From: Spirochaetaceae bacterium | Lineage (GTDB): Bacteria > Spirochaetota > Spirochaetia > DSM-27196 > SLAA01 | Length of the DNA: 46,247 nucleotides | Direction: 5' to 3' | NCBI GenBank assembly: GCA_003556605.1 | Contig: PWQX01000242.1 | Span: 1 to 46,247, forward strand | Part shown: in pieces, positions 9,559 through 19,763 of the stretch | How the letters are laid out: each line of letters begins with the position of its first letter | Position numbering within the stretch: position 1 is the first letter of the stretch | Made by a program: the position numbers and the translations under genes | The notes under the pieces: generated by a model | Databases searched by the model: none | What the model saw: only the letters and a program-made list of their open reading frames with translations | What the model was told of the DNA's origin: nothing

Positions 9559-10596
9559 TCAGAGCTCACCGGTGTCCGGCAGTCCTTGCTCTTCCGGAAA
9601 CCCGAAACGCACGTTCATGTTCTGTACCGCCTGGCCGGCCGCGCCTTTCCAAAGGTTGTCGATCACCGAGAACAGGTACAGGTGCTCTCCTTCAACGCGC
9701 CACCCAATGTCGCAGCGGTTGGAGCCGCGGACGTGGCGTGTTTCCGGAATGCGATCGCCGGTCAAACGCACGAAGGCCGCGCTACCGTAACGGTCCGCGA
9801 GACACTGCCGCACCGTCTCCGCGGTGGTCTTGCCGGCGCGGGCGGCCACGGTGGTGACCGCCAAGCCCTGTTTTACGGGTATCAAGTGCGGTGTGAACAG
9901 GACCGGAAGCTTACCCCCCAAGCGTTCCAGGTGGTACTGCATCTCAGCCCAATGGCGATGCGTTCGGCCCGGCTTGTATGCCCCGGCGTTTTCGCTGCGC
10001 TCTACGAACAGCAGGTTTGTATCCGCTTTGCGCCCGGCTCCGGAGATCCCGGACAGCGCGTTAATTATTACCGTACCGTTTACCATTCCCTCGCGGGCCA
10101 GCGGGATCAGCGGCAGCAGCGCAGCCGTGGGATAGCAACCGGGATTAGCGATCACACCGGCGTACTTCAGTCCAGCGCCGGCGAGCTCGGTTAGCCCGTA
10201 AACGGCAGCGCTTGCCCGTTGCGGGTTCGGCAGCGGCGCGCCGTAGGCACGCTCGAAGACCGCTTCGTCCGGAATGCGGAAATCCGCCGAGAGATCGATG
10301 ACTACTGCGTAGTCGTAGAACGGATCGCACTGCGCAGCCGATTGCAGCGGCGGCAGCGCGGCGAACACTACCGCTGGTTGTTGGGCAGCCGCTTCGTCGT
10401 AGCCTATGCAGCGGCTGTGGATTCTGCCGGTCTTGTCTATGAGCGCGCGCGGCAGTCCCGGGTATAGCTCCGGCAACGCCGTGCCGGCGGCCGAGCGTGA
10501 AACCGGAAGAATCTCGCTGATCTCGGAATGCTGCGCAAGTATTCGAAGCACATTGACACCGGCGTATCCGGTTGCGCCCAGCACTGCTGCTTTCAT
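9559..10596 (-). CDS. argC: N-acetyl-gamma-glutamyl-phosphate reductase
   Basis: NADPH-dependent reduction of acetylglutamyl phosphate. 345 residues. Nucleotide loop GATGYAGVN (8-16), active-site cysteine in IANPGCYPTA, and the C-terminal dimer region with the FTPHLIPVKQG stretch typical of ArgC. Starts four bases after argR stops, so argR and argC are read together. Confidence 0.96.
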   Translation of the reverse strand: MKAAVLGATGYAGVNVLRILAQHSEISEILPVSRSAAGTALPELYPGLPRALIDKTGRIHSRCIGYDEAAAQQPAVVFAALPPLQSAAQCDPFYDYAVVIDLSADFRIPDEAVFERAYGAPLPNPQRASAAVYGLTELAGAGLKYAGVIANPGCYPTAALLPLIPLAREGMVNGTVIINALSGISGAGRKADTNLLFVERSENAGAYKPGRTHRHWAEMQYHLERLGGKLPVLFTPHLIPVKQGLAVTTVAARAGKTTAETVRQCLADRYGSAAFVRLTGDRIPETRHVRGSNRCDIGWRVEGEHLYLFSVIDNLWKGAAGQAVQNMNVRFGFPEEQGLPDTGEL

Positions 10597-10600
10597 ATCG

Positions 10601-11071
10601 TTACTCCTCGATCTCGGGAACCTTCTCGCGCAGCAGGCTCATGAACTCCTCCGCACTCATACTCTGTTTCAACACGGCTATCACGGTATCATCTCCGGCG
10701 ACGGTTCCAAGGACGGTATCGGGCATCACGTTGTCGACCGCGATGGCGACACTGTCGGCGTGCCCGGTCAGCGTGCGGATTACCCCGATGTTGTGTGAAA
10801 AGCGTATCGATACGTAACCGCGCACGAAATCAGAGATGTAGTTGCGCTCCGATTCCCTGCGTTCCTCCGCGCTTGGCAGCGTGTAGTAGTACCCGTGCGA
10901 ACTCCGAGAGATCTTCGCTACATTCAACACCTTGAGGTCTCGCGAAAGCGTTGCTTGCGTCACGCTGTACCCGTGTTGCTTCAGAATGCCGAGCAACTGC
11001 TCTTGGCTGGTTACCCGCTGATCGCGTATGATTCGTTTGACGACTTTGAGCCGTTGGGAGCGATCTTTCAC
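10601..11071 (-). CDS. argR: arginine repressor
   Basis: 156 residues, GTG start. N-terminal winged helix with the recognition segment YSVTQATLSRDL, hinge, then the hexamerisation and arginine-binding domain with the GTVAGDDTV motif, where the two aspartates bind arginine. GGGGGT lies before the GTG. As first gene of the arginine operon, with an ARG-box-like palindrome 16 bases upstream of its start, it is probably autoregulated and controls the genes that follow. Confidence 0.95.
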   Translation of the reverse strand: MKDRSQRLKVVKRIIRDQRVTSQEQLLGILKQHGYSVTQATLSRDLKVLNVAKISRSSHGYYYTLPSAEERRESERNYISDFVRGYVSIRFSHNIGVIRTLTGHADSVAIAVDNVMPDTVLGTVAGDDTVIAVLKQSMSAEEFMSLLREKVPEIEE

Positions 11072-11086
11072 CTGGGACCCCCATGT

Positions 11087-11104
11087 TGTGAATAGCTATT
11101 CGCC
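11087..11104. promoter_or_regulatory. ARG box-like operator
   Basis: The sequence contains a perfect 12-bp palindrome GAATAGCTATTC (11090-11101) and matches most of the enterobacterial/Bacillus ARG box consensus TNTGAATWWWWATTCANW. It lies between argR (minus) and the FapA-like gene (plus), so ArgR could influence both directions, though it is nearest to argR. Confidence 0.7.
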
Positions 11105-11136
11105 TTTTCGGTATAAACTTACGTTGAGAAGGCGAT

Positions 11137-11166
11137 TTGATCAAGCCCGGCATTTATGCTGATACT
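11137..11166 (+). promoter_or_regulatory. candidate promoter of the FapA-like gene
   Basis: TTGATC (11137-11142), 18-bp spacer, GATACT (11161-11166). AGGAGG follows at 11175-11180 but is 19 bases from the ATG at 11200, longer than usual; in-frame upstream starts are blocked by a TAA at 11188-11190. Confidence 0.4.
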
Positions 11167-11199
11167 ATGCAGCGAGGAGGTGTGCTTTAACGCGGCGTT

Positions 11200-12651
11200 A
11201 TGGCGGCTCACATACCGCAGCAACCTTGTAACCGCAGTACACCTTCGGTGGGCGGGCGGCGGCGCAAGAGCGGCGATGCTCACGCTGAGATCGTGATCTC
11301 GCCCGACGGGATGCTGGCCATGGCAACGCTCCGTCCGGCGGCACGGAAAGGGCGCCCGCTTACCGCCGCCTACCTTGAGGGTGTGCTGGGCGGCAGCGGT
11401 ATTACGCACGGGATTGACCGGCCGGCCCTTGCGCTCGCGATCGACGAATGCAACGGCGGGCGCGTCATCGAAAACCGCGTCATCGCGCGCGGCCAAGCCC
11501 CGGTAGCGGATGAGCCGGCACAGCTGGTGCTGCAACCACGACTGCGGAAGAGCACCGAAAGCCTCCCGCACACCGCTCTCGCCGGCTGCAGGCAAAACAC
11601 GCCGGGACAAGCCGGGGAGCCGTTGGATCATCGCAGTCGATCGCCGTTTATCGTTGTCCAGCGCGGAGAAGAACTGGCATTCCTGTGCGAAACCGTTTCC
11701 GGTCGTGATGGGCATACTGTGACCGGAGCGGGGATCCGGCGCCAGACTCAAGCCCCAGAACCGTTGGAGCCGGGCCGGAACACGGTGCGTGAGGGTGACC
11801 GCGTTGTAGCCGCATGCAGCGGGCGCTTCGTGACCGGGACAGACGCTTTTTGGGTTGAGGATACGCTCGAGATAACCGGTGACGTCGACTATACGACCGG
11901 GCACATAAACTTCCCCGGCAACGTGCTCATAACCGGGATCGTCAAGGATCGTTTTCGGGTATGGGTAGGCGGTGATCTGGAGTGTCATGGAGCGCTGGAT
12001 GCGTTCGAGGTATTCTGCAAAGGTGCGTTGACAGCTCGCGGCGGTATTATCGGGCGAGGTCACGGCTTGGTGCGTGTGGTTGGAGCGGTGACCGCCCAGT
12101 TCATTGAAAACTGTGCTGTTGAGTCCAAGAGCGACGTAGAAGTCTCCGGCAGCGTATTGAAGTCGCGCGTGTACTGCCTCGGTGCGCTGAGAACCGGCGA
12201 ACGCGGGCGTATTGTCGGTAGCGAGCTGCGATGCGGTGCGGGGCTGCAGTGCAGCCGGCTTGGCAACGAAGCGCACACAGCTACAACCGTCGCGTGCGGT
12301 GTAGACTTCGTCGCCGAGCGGCAGATGGAGCGGCTCAAGGCACGACGCGAGCAACTGATCGCGACCTTGGATGAGCTCGAGCGCCGGCTGGAGATTGCTC
12401 GGACAGCGAAACGAGAACGAGAACGCGAGCACGCTGTTGGGCTGCTGAAAGAGCTCGAAGCCCGGCTGCAAGCACTGTCGGTGCGATTGCTGCGGAATCC
12501 CGGCGCCGAGGTAGCGGTTGACAGCCGCGTGTACCCCGGTGTCACGATTACGATCGGGACTGCGGTGTTCACGGTGGATGAGCCTCTCAAACGCGTTCGC
12601 TTCCGTCTTGATCCGGAGACCAAGCGCGTTGTGTGCGAGAACCCGCCTTGA
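11200..12651 (+). CDS. FapA-like protein (DUF342 / flagellar assembly protein A family)
   Basis: 483 residues, no signal peptide. The central and C-terminal part (about 200-370) carries the repeated glycine/valine turns of a right-handed beta-solenoid typical of DUF342 proteins (DVDYTTGHINFPGNVLITG is the characteristic stretch). A charged coiled coil follows at about 375-430 (ERLKARREQL through LEARLQ), then a short beta domain. Family members occur with flagellar or polymer-related genes, but their biochemical role is not established; here the neighbour is biotin ligase. The N-terminal 120 residues are low-similarity and alanine/arginine rich. Confidence 0.75.
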   Translation: MAAHIPQQPCNRSTPSVGGRRRKSGDAHAEIVISPDGMLAMATLRPAARKGRPLTAAYLEGVLGGSGITHGIDRPALALAIDECNGGRVIENRVIARGQAPVADEPAQLVLQPRLRKSTESLPHTALAGCRQNTPGQAGEPLDHRSRSPFIVVQRGEELAFLCETVSGRDGHTVTGAGIRRQTQAPEPLEPGRNTVREGDRVVAACSGRFVTGTDAFWVEDTLEITGDVDYTTGHINFPGNVLITGIVKDRFRVWVGGDLECHGALDAFEVFCKGALTARGGIIGRGHGLVRVVGAVTAQFIENCAVESKSDVEVSGSVLKSRVYCLGALRTGERGRIVGSELRCGAGLQCSRLGNEAHTATTVACGVDFVAERQMERLKARREQLIATLDELERRLEIARTAKREREREHAVGLLKELEARLQALSVRLLRNPGAEVAVDSRVYPGVTITIGTAVFTVDEPLKRVRFRLDPETKRVVCENPP

Positions 12652-13484
12652 ACTCACGCTTTGATCAGCTTTGCGCATCCGCTGCCGGCGGCGCGTTTCC
12701 GGCGGCTCCGATTCATCACTTGAGAGTGACAGACTCCACTATGGATCGCGCCGACGAGCGGCGGGCGGCCGGAGACCCGCACGGTACCGTTGTGATTGCC
12801 GAGTATCAGAGCGGGGGTCGCGGGCGCGGCGAACGCCGTAGCTGGACGGCTCCGCCGGGGAGCTCGGTGCTGTGTACGGTGCTTCTGCGCTCGGAATCCA
12901 TGCCGCGGCTGCGGGCCGGCGCCGGGCGATTAGGGCTGCTCCCGTTGGTTGCCGGACTGGCGGTGGCGGAAGCTGTGGAAGAGCTGTGCAATGTGCCGGT
13001 GTTTCTCAAGTGGCCTAACGACCTGTACCTGCGCGATCGAAAGCTCGCCGGAATCCTCTGCCGGTACCGTGATGGTGCTTTTCTGGTCGGTATCGGCGTA
13101 AACTGCAATCAACGCAGCTTCCCTCAGGCGCTTCGGGGACACGCGGTGGCGCTGCGCGAGGTATGCGGAGTTCCGGTCGCCAGATATGTGCTCCTAGGGC
13201 GAATTCTGGGACGGTTGCGCGCCCACACTGCTGACGAGGGGGTCTCGCAAGCGACGCAGCTTGCGGCAGTCAACCGGCGCTTGTACCTCAAAGGCGAGAT
13301 GGTCTCGTTCCGTACAGTGGAGAACGAAACCGTGGTCGGGGCTGTTGTTGAGGTCGGCGAAAGCGGCAGCTTGGTTTTAGATCTGCCGCACGGAGGGCGG
13401 CGGCGGTATCTCAGCGGCGAGATCGTCCTGGAGGCGCTGGAAAGCGCGCGATTTCAGGCGCGAGAGCGCGGTGCGCTTCCGTAG
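12633..13484 (+). CDS. birA: biotin--[acetyl-CoA-carboxylase] ligase
   Basis: Activates biotin with ATP and attaches it to carboxyl-carrier proteins. 283 residues without an N-terminal helix-turn-helix, so a ligase-only (group I) form with no repressor function. Catalytic loop GGRGRGERRSW (about 59-69), biotin/ATP site LKWPNDLYL and KLAGIL, then GIGVNCNQ, and the C-terminal SH3-like domain. The GTG start at 12633 lies 19 bases inside the FapA-like gene; a TTG at 12648 is the alternative. Translation is probably coupled to the upstream gene. Confidence 0.92.
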   Translation: MREPALNSRFDQLCASAAGGAFPAAPIHHLRVTDSTMDRADERRAAGDPHGTVVIAEYQSGGRGRGERRSWTAPPGSSVLCTVLLRSESMPRLRAGAGRLGLLPLVAGLAVAEAVEELCNVPVFLKWPNDLYLRDRKLAGILCRYRDGAFLVGIGVNCNQRSFPQALRGHAVALREVCGVPVARYVLLGRILGRLRAHTADEGVSQATQLAAVNRRLYLKGEMVSFRTVENETVVGAVVEVGESGSLVLDLPHGGRRRYLSGEIVLEALESARFQARERGALP

Positions 13485-15232
13485 CGGGCAAGCAGTGGGC
13501 CGAGAGCTCGGACGAATTGCTCCACGCCGGCTGTGTCGATCGCTGTTGGGCTGAGTAAGATGCTGCGCCGCTCACGCGTTCCCGACAAGGCGCGGCCTTG
13601 AATGTCGTGGTACATCGGGCCGAGCGTTAAGATCACATCGGTAGTCTCCCCGTAGGCGTGTGTCTCTATCGGACAGCAGAGGACAGGTTTCGAGACCGGA
13701 TCGAGGTGCGCGAGGCTGAGGTTCCTGCCGGCGTGGCGGAACAAAAAACTCCAACCGCACAGAGGATCACGCGGCGCGCGTTCCCCGCCGTGCAGCGTCA
13801 GCCGGTAGCCGCTGCCGTCGGGGTAGTAGCCGGTAATTCCGAGCGCGTCGTCGGTCCCGAGCCGGGCCAGAGGGAGCGTTACAAGACGCGAGCTCTCGAG
13901 AGAAAACGCGTTGCGCCCGCTCAGGTGAGGCCAATCGATACCCAGTTCAAGCACCAGGTGCGGTGCGCCCTCGATGAAGTAGTAGTCTGCCCAAGCGCGA
14001 AGGGGCTCGCCGTGAAACATCTCCGCTTCCAGCGTGAAGCTGCTCCGCAGGCCCCGGGCGTTTTCCAGCTCAAACGACACTGCGCTTTCGGTGACAAACT
14101 CGTGTGACTTTCCGTTAACGGTCAGAGCCAACTCGGAGGTCCCGGGAGCCAGGAGATTCTCGCCGCGGTATGTGAACGCGGCGAGTCTCCCGTTGTGCAG
14201 CTCGGCGCTGCAGTCGCCCTCGCTAATGGCCGCGTGACCCATCATGCTCGCGGCAACCGAAAGGGCTGTGTCGCGTACGGAGTTGCGGCGAGAGCCGGTG
14301 CTCGGGACCGGTCCGCATCCGCCGAGCATACGCAACAGCGTCCGAGTGTACTCAGCTTCGTTAGGCGCCTCGGCGCGACGCTCAGCTGCCCCGAGAACTC
14401 GAGCAAGTTGTTCAGGGCTCCAGGGAGGCACGCCGATACGCTGCTGTGGCCCGGTCTCGGCAACCCGGTACTCGGTCGGCGTTCGCAGCGGGACTATCGT
14501 GCCGATGCCTTTGCGGCCTGTAACCGAATCCGCGCGCGCCAAGAACGAGCGTAGTACTTCGATCTGCTCAGCGTTTTCAAGCAGCAGCATTGTGACGGCG
14601 TAGGACTCACGCCGCAGGAGCCGTTTGAGGTGCCTCAGGAGCGCGCTCCCCGGGTCCTTCCGTCGCATGACAATCTGGGAGCGCCACGGGGGATCTAGAT
14701 GCGCGAGCGGGAGTGCGTAGCTTAGGCCGCCGGCGTTGCAAAACAGCTGTCCGGAGGTTCGCGTTTGTGCAGGCGCGTAGCCGCTGACCCAGATGTCGGC
14801 GAACTCGGCGTACAGGCGTCTGGCATCCGCGCGCCGCAGATCGGCCCCGGCGGGAACGAAGACGCGTTTTTCTCCGCCGAATATGCGGTCAAGCCCGGTT
14901 TCCCACGGGTTCATGACCGCCCAATCGAGCTCCAGTTGAAGCTCGCGAAGTTGAAGGTACGTATTGGGAGCTCCGGCGTATCCAATAGGGGCGATCTCAT
15001 CACCGGCGTTTCGGCGGCGTAGTTCGAGCCTGCGCTGAATGCGGCCGCACGCCTCCGGGTCTTGCTCGGCGACACCAACCGCACTGAAGCTCCAGGTCAA
15101 GGGATGGACTGCCAAGCTGGGACAGGCCCCGACAATTTCCGCCGCTTCTTCCACCAACTGCGCCTGCCGATCGCCGGCGGAGGCGGGAATAACGAGAACG
15201 ATGCTCAGCTTGTTCGACCTGCGTTGTATCAT
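13454..15232 (-). CDS. large uncharacterised protein, two-domain, possibly carbohydrate-related
   Basis: 592 residues from ATG 15232; upstream in-frame codons run into the groEL promoter, so the longer frame is unlikely. A GTG at 15250 is possible. The first half looks like an alpha/beta barrel with a WETGLDRIFGG / VPAGADLRR segment reminiscent of the GH57/GH38/deacetylase type of fold, but I see no clear catalytic residues. The second half (from about 390) is beta-rich, like the C-terminal sandwich of such enzymes. No signal peptide or membrane helix. Its 3' end overlaps the end of birA by 31 bases on the opposite strand. Function not assigned; the fold comparison is an impression only. Confidence 0.7.
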   Translation of the reverse strand: MIQRRSNKLSIVLVIPASAGDRQAQLVEEAAEIVGACPSLAVHPLTWSFSAVGVAEQDPEACGRIQRRLELRRRNAGDEIAPIGYAGAPNTYLQLRELQLELDWAVMNPWETGLDRIFGGEKRVFVPAGADLRRADARRLYAEFADIWVSGYAPAQTRTSGQLFCNAGGLSYALPLAHLDPPWRSQIVMRRKDPGSALLRHLKRLLRRESYAVTMLLLENAEQIEVLRSFLARADSVTGRKGIGTIVPLRTPTEYRVAETGPQQRIGVPPWSPEQLARVLGAAERRAEAPNEAEYTRTLLRMLGGCGPVPSTGSRRNSVRDTALSVAASMMGHAAISEGDCSAELHNGRLAAFTYRGENLLAPGTSELALTVNGKSHEFVTESAVSFELENARGLRSSFTLEAEMFHGEPLRAWADYYFIEGAPHLVLELGIDWPHLSGRNAFSLESSRLVTLPLARLGTDDALGITGYYPDGSGYRLTLHGGERAPRDPLCGWSFLFRHAGRNLSLAHLDPVSKPVLCCPIETHAYGETTDVILTLGPMYHDIQGRALSGTRERRSILLSPTAIDTAGVEQFVRALGPLLARYGSAPRSRA

Positions 15233-15277
15233 AGACGCCAGTTGTAGCACAGAACATCCAAGAATTGAATAATCCAC

Positions 15278-17081
<1,804 letters not shown>

Positions 17082-17116
17082 TCGCCTGCCTGTTGTTACG
17101 AACTTTCTGCATAGGT

Positions 17117-17146
17117 GGGGAAGCCGCAACCGGCTTCCCCTTTTTT
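17117..17146 (+). terminator. rho-independent terminator of groEL
   Basis: Perfect 10-bp GC-rich stem (17117-17126 with 17131-17140), CAAC loop, then six T. It lies 35 bases after the groEL stop. Confidence 0.92.
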
Positions 17147-17169
17147 CTGTTGTGTGCGAGTATATAGGC

Positions 17170-17460
17170 GTGCGACGACAGGATTTCGTTTTTACAATCG
17201 GCTTTCACGGTAACGCTGCTATTGTTGATGCGAAAGCGAAGCGCAAGTACGGTAAGCTTACAACGATGGAGCTTGCCGAACTCGGCTTGTATCGCTCCGG
17301 TTTCGCTTCGGCGCTGTACTCCGGGGATCAAGCCGAGATCGACGAGTTTATTCGGTTCTACTGCGAGCAGACAGGCGCTCAAGCGGGCGAGGTTGCCGAT
17401 TTCAAGAGACTGTTCGGTGTTGATGAAGCCCGCGAGGTAACCAAGAGCATAGTTGTGTAG
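17170..17460 (+). CDS. small conserved-looking hypothetical protein
   Basis: 96 residues from GTG 17170 (a GTG at 17152 would add six residues; neither has a strong ribosome site). Begins with RRQDFVFTIGFHGN and has a compact mixed alpha/beta pattern with no membrane helix. Codon usage matches neighbours. It starts right after the groEL terminator and no good promoter is visible, so expression may rely on read-through. Followed by yajC after 99 bases. Family not recognised. Confidence 0.65.
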   Translation: MRRQDFVFTIGFHGNAAIVDAKAKRKYGKLTTMELAELGLYRSGFASALYSGDQAEIDEFIRFYCEQTGAQAGEVADFKRLFGVDEAREVTKSIVV

Positions 17461-17559
17461 TAGACGGTACTCGGGCCGGGTCCGCGACGCAGTTCGGTTG
17501 ACCGGCGGCCCGCCTGCGTGGTACCGTAGCGGAAATCCTGACACGAAGGAAGTTGTGCG

Positions 17560-18003
17560 ATGACGACGCTAACGAACAGCCTCCCGCTGCTCCAGGCAGG
17601 AGCCGGCGGGCCGGCCACAATGGCACCGACACTGGTAACATTCGGGCTGGTGTTTTTGATTTTCTATTTCTTGATTATTCGGCCGCAGAACAAGCGCCAG
17701 AAGGAAACCAAGGCGATGCTCGCGAGGCTTCAGAAGGGCGACAGAGTCGTCACCATTGGAGGTATCCGAGGCGTAATTCAGAGCCTGAAAGATGAGACGG
17801 TTGTCGTGAAGGTTGATACCGACACGAAGCTGGAGCTTTCGCGCTCGGCGATCTCATCGGTGCTCGCCAAAGGCAAAGGCGGCGGCGGTGGTGGTGGCAA
17901 GAAAGGCCAATCGTCGAAGGCTGCGGCTGAGGTGCAATTCGACGACGATTCTGAATCGGAAGAGAATGAGTCTTTCGCCGACGCAGAGCGCGCTAACGAG
18001 TAG
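17560..18003 (+). CDS. yajC: preprotein translocase subunit YajC
   Basis: 147 residues. One membrane helix at about 24-42 followed by the hallmark FYFLIIRPQNKRQKE and the KGDRVVTIGGIRG block. Longer than usual because of a glycine-rich linker and an acidic tail (about 105-147). GAAGGAAG precedes the ATG. Forms the SecDF-YajC accessory complex with the next two genes. A weak promoter (TTGACC, 18 bp, TACCGT at 17498-17527) may precede it. Confidence 0.93.
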   Translation: MTTLTNSLPLLQAGAGGPATMAPTLVTFGLVFLIFYFLIIRPQNKRQKETKAMLARLQKGDRVVTIGGIRGVIQSLKDETVVVKVDTDTKLELSRSAISSVLAKGKGGGGGGGKKGQSSKAAAEVQFDDDSESEENESFADAERANE

Positions 18004-18035
18004 GCACGGTTCGTGTGTCGGCTCCGGGGTAAACA

Positions 18036-19763
18036 ATGAGCAAAAGACTACGCTTTCTAGTAGTATTCGTCCTGATCGCGGTCAGCGGCGTTTTCCTGTA
18101 TCCAACAGTGAACTGGTACTTTTTTGTGCCGGACGAAGACATTGAGCTTGCAGCCGGGTCGCGGTACGAGCTGCGTGAGTACGCGCAATCGCAGGCGCGT
18201 GAGGCGCTACAGGCGTTGTCCGAGCTCGCCGAGTCCGATCCCGGGGCCGCAGTTCCCGAAGAGTACGACTATGTGAAAGACTATGCCCGCGAGAACTACC
18301 GGCTGGCAGATCGCGAGATACCCGAGACCTGGACGGCGCGAAACGTGTTGCTCGGGTTTCGAAGCGAACGCGAAGCCTTTGAAACAATTGAGCGCCATCA
18401 TCGTGAACGAATAGAGCGACTGAAAGAAATGCGCTCCCGCATTGTCCAATTGGGCCTAGATCTGTCCGGGGGCTTGAGCGTGACACTGGAGGCCGATGCC
18501 GATAGCCTCGCTGAACGCCTTGGTGAGGAGCCAAGTCAAGAACAGCTTTCCGAAGCGGTGGACCTGGCGATTGGGATACTGTCAAGCCGGATTGATCAGT
18601 TCGGCGTCACCGAGCCTTCAATCCGCAAGCAAGATCAAACGCGTATCTCGATCGAGATCCCGGGCGACGACGACCCTGAGCGCGTTAACGCTTTCCTCCG
18701 GGGGCGCGGCAGTCTGAACTTCCACATTGTGAACGACGAGGTGACCGAGAAGTTGATCGAGTACCAGCGGGAGAATGCCGACTGGGACCCCGAAGTCGAC
18801 GGCACCCCCGACTTTGTGCCGGCCGGGACGAAGGTCAGTGCTTACGTGACGCAAGATGAGTACAACATCGACCGCGTGGTGCGCTATATAGCGATCAAGG
18901 AGGACATCTCGGAAGACGGTTTGCCGGGTCAGCACATAACCGAAGCACGGGTTGGTCGTGACCAGCTTACCAATCGCCCGGTAGTAAACTTCATGCTCGA
19001 CCGCGCGGGTGCCGATGCTTTTGCGCGTCTGACGCGTGATAACGTCGGCAGCAGCATGGCAATTGTGATGGACAGAGAGGTTCGGGCCTACGCGACCATT
19101 CAAGAGGAGATCCCAACGGGGCAAGTGCGTATTAGCGGGTTCTCGCAGGAAGAAGCGCGCGATATCGCAACGGTGTTGCGAACTGCGGCGCTGCCTGTGG
19201 ATCTCGTAGTTCTGAATCAGCAGAGCATCGGAGCTTCGCTCGGCGCTGAGACAATCCAGGCCGGCTTGTACGCAATCGCGGTTGGCCTTGCGTTGGTTAT
19301 ACTGTTTATGCCGGTGTACTACAAAGGGGCCGGGTTGATCGCTGACCTGGTGTTGCTGCTGAACCTGTTCTTCATCGTGTCGATCCTGTCGGTGTTTAAC
19401 CTGACACTTACGCTCACGAGCATTGCGGGTATCATTCTCACCGTCGGCATGGCAGTCGACGCGAACGTCATCATTTTTGAGCGCATCAAGGAAGAATACC
19501 TGCTCGGCAAGAGCTCCCAGGGGGCGGTGACCGCCGGATTCGACAAGGCGTTTTGGGCAATCACCGACGCCAATATCACCACGTTCATCGCGGCGATTTT
19601 CCTGTCTCAGCTCGGCACCGGTCCGGTGCAGGGCTTTGCCGTGACGCTTGCGGTCGGGATTGTGTGTTCGCTGTTCACGGCGCTGTTTGTCTCGCGCTTG
19701 GTCTTCGACTTCACCGCCGAGGCGCTTGGAAAACGTAAACTGAGTATTGGCTGGGGGCTTTGA
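18036..19763 (+). CDS. secD: protein translocase subunit SecD
   Basis: 575 residues. N-terminal membrane helix (about 7-26), large extracytoplasmic domain with the LGLDLSGGLSV motif, and five C-terminal membrane helices from about 405. Uses the proton motive force with SecF to complete export through SecYEG. An additional charged segment of about 100 residues (roughly 35-140) separates the first helix from the GLDLSGG motif. GGGG lies before the ATG. Confidence 0.96.
   Translation: MSKRLRFLVVFVLIAVSGVFLYPTVNWYFFVPDEDIELAAGSRYELREYAQSQAREALQALSELAESDPGAAVPEEYDYVKDYARENYRLADREIPETWTARNVLLGFRSEREAFETIERHHRERIERLKEMRSRIVQLGLDLSGGLSVTLEADADSLAERLGEEPSQEQLSEAVDLAIGILSSRIDQFGVTEPSIRKQDQTRISIEIPGDDDPERVNAFLRGRGSLNFHIVNDEVTEKLIEYQRENADWDPEVDGTPDFVPAGTKVSAYVTQDEYNIDRVVRYIAIKEDISEDGLPGQHITEARVGRDQLTNRPVVNFMLDRAGADAFARLTRDNVGSSMAIVMDREVRAYATIQEEIPTGQVRISGFSQEEARDIATVLRTAALPVDLVVLNQQSIGASLGAETIQAGLYAIAVGLALVILFMPVYYKGAGLIADLVLLLNLFFIVSILSVFNLTLTLTSIAGIILTVGMAVDANVIIFERIKEEYLLGKSSQGAVTAGFDKAFWAITDANITTFIAAIFLSQLGTGPVQGFAVTLAVGIVCSLFTALFVSRLVFDFTAEALGKRKLSIGWGL

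Noticed and set aside
11119-12678. 519-codon minus-strand frame opposite the FapA-like gene
   Set aside because: A high-GC antisense shadow; the plus-strand protein has family features, the antisense has none.
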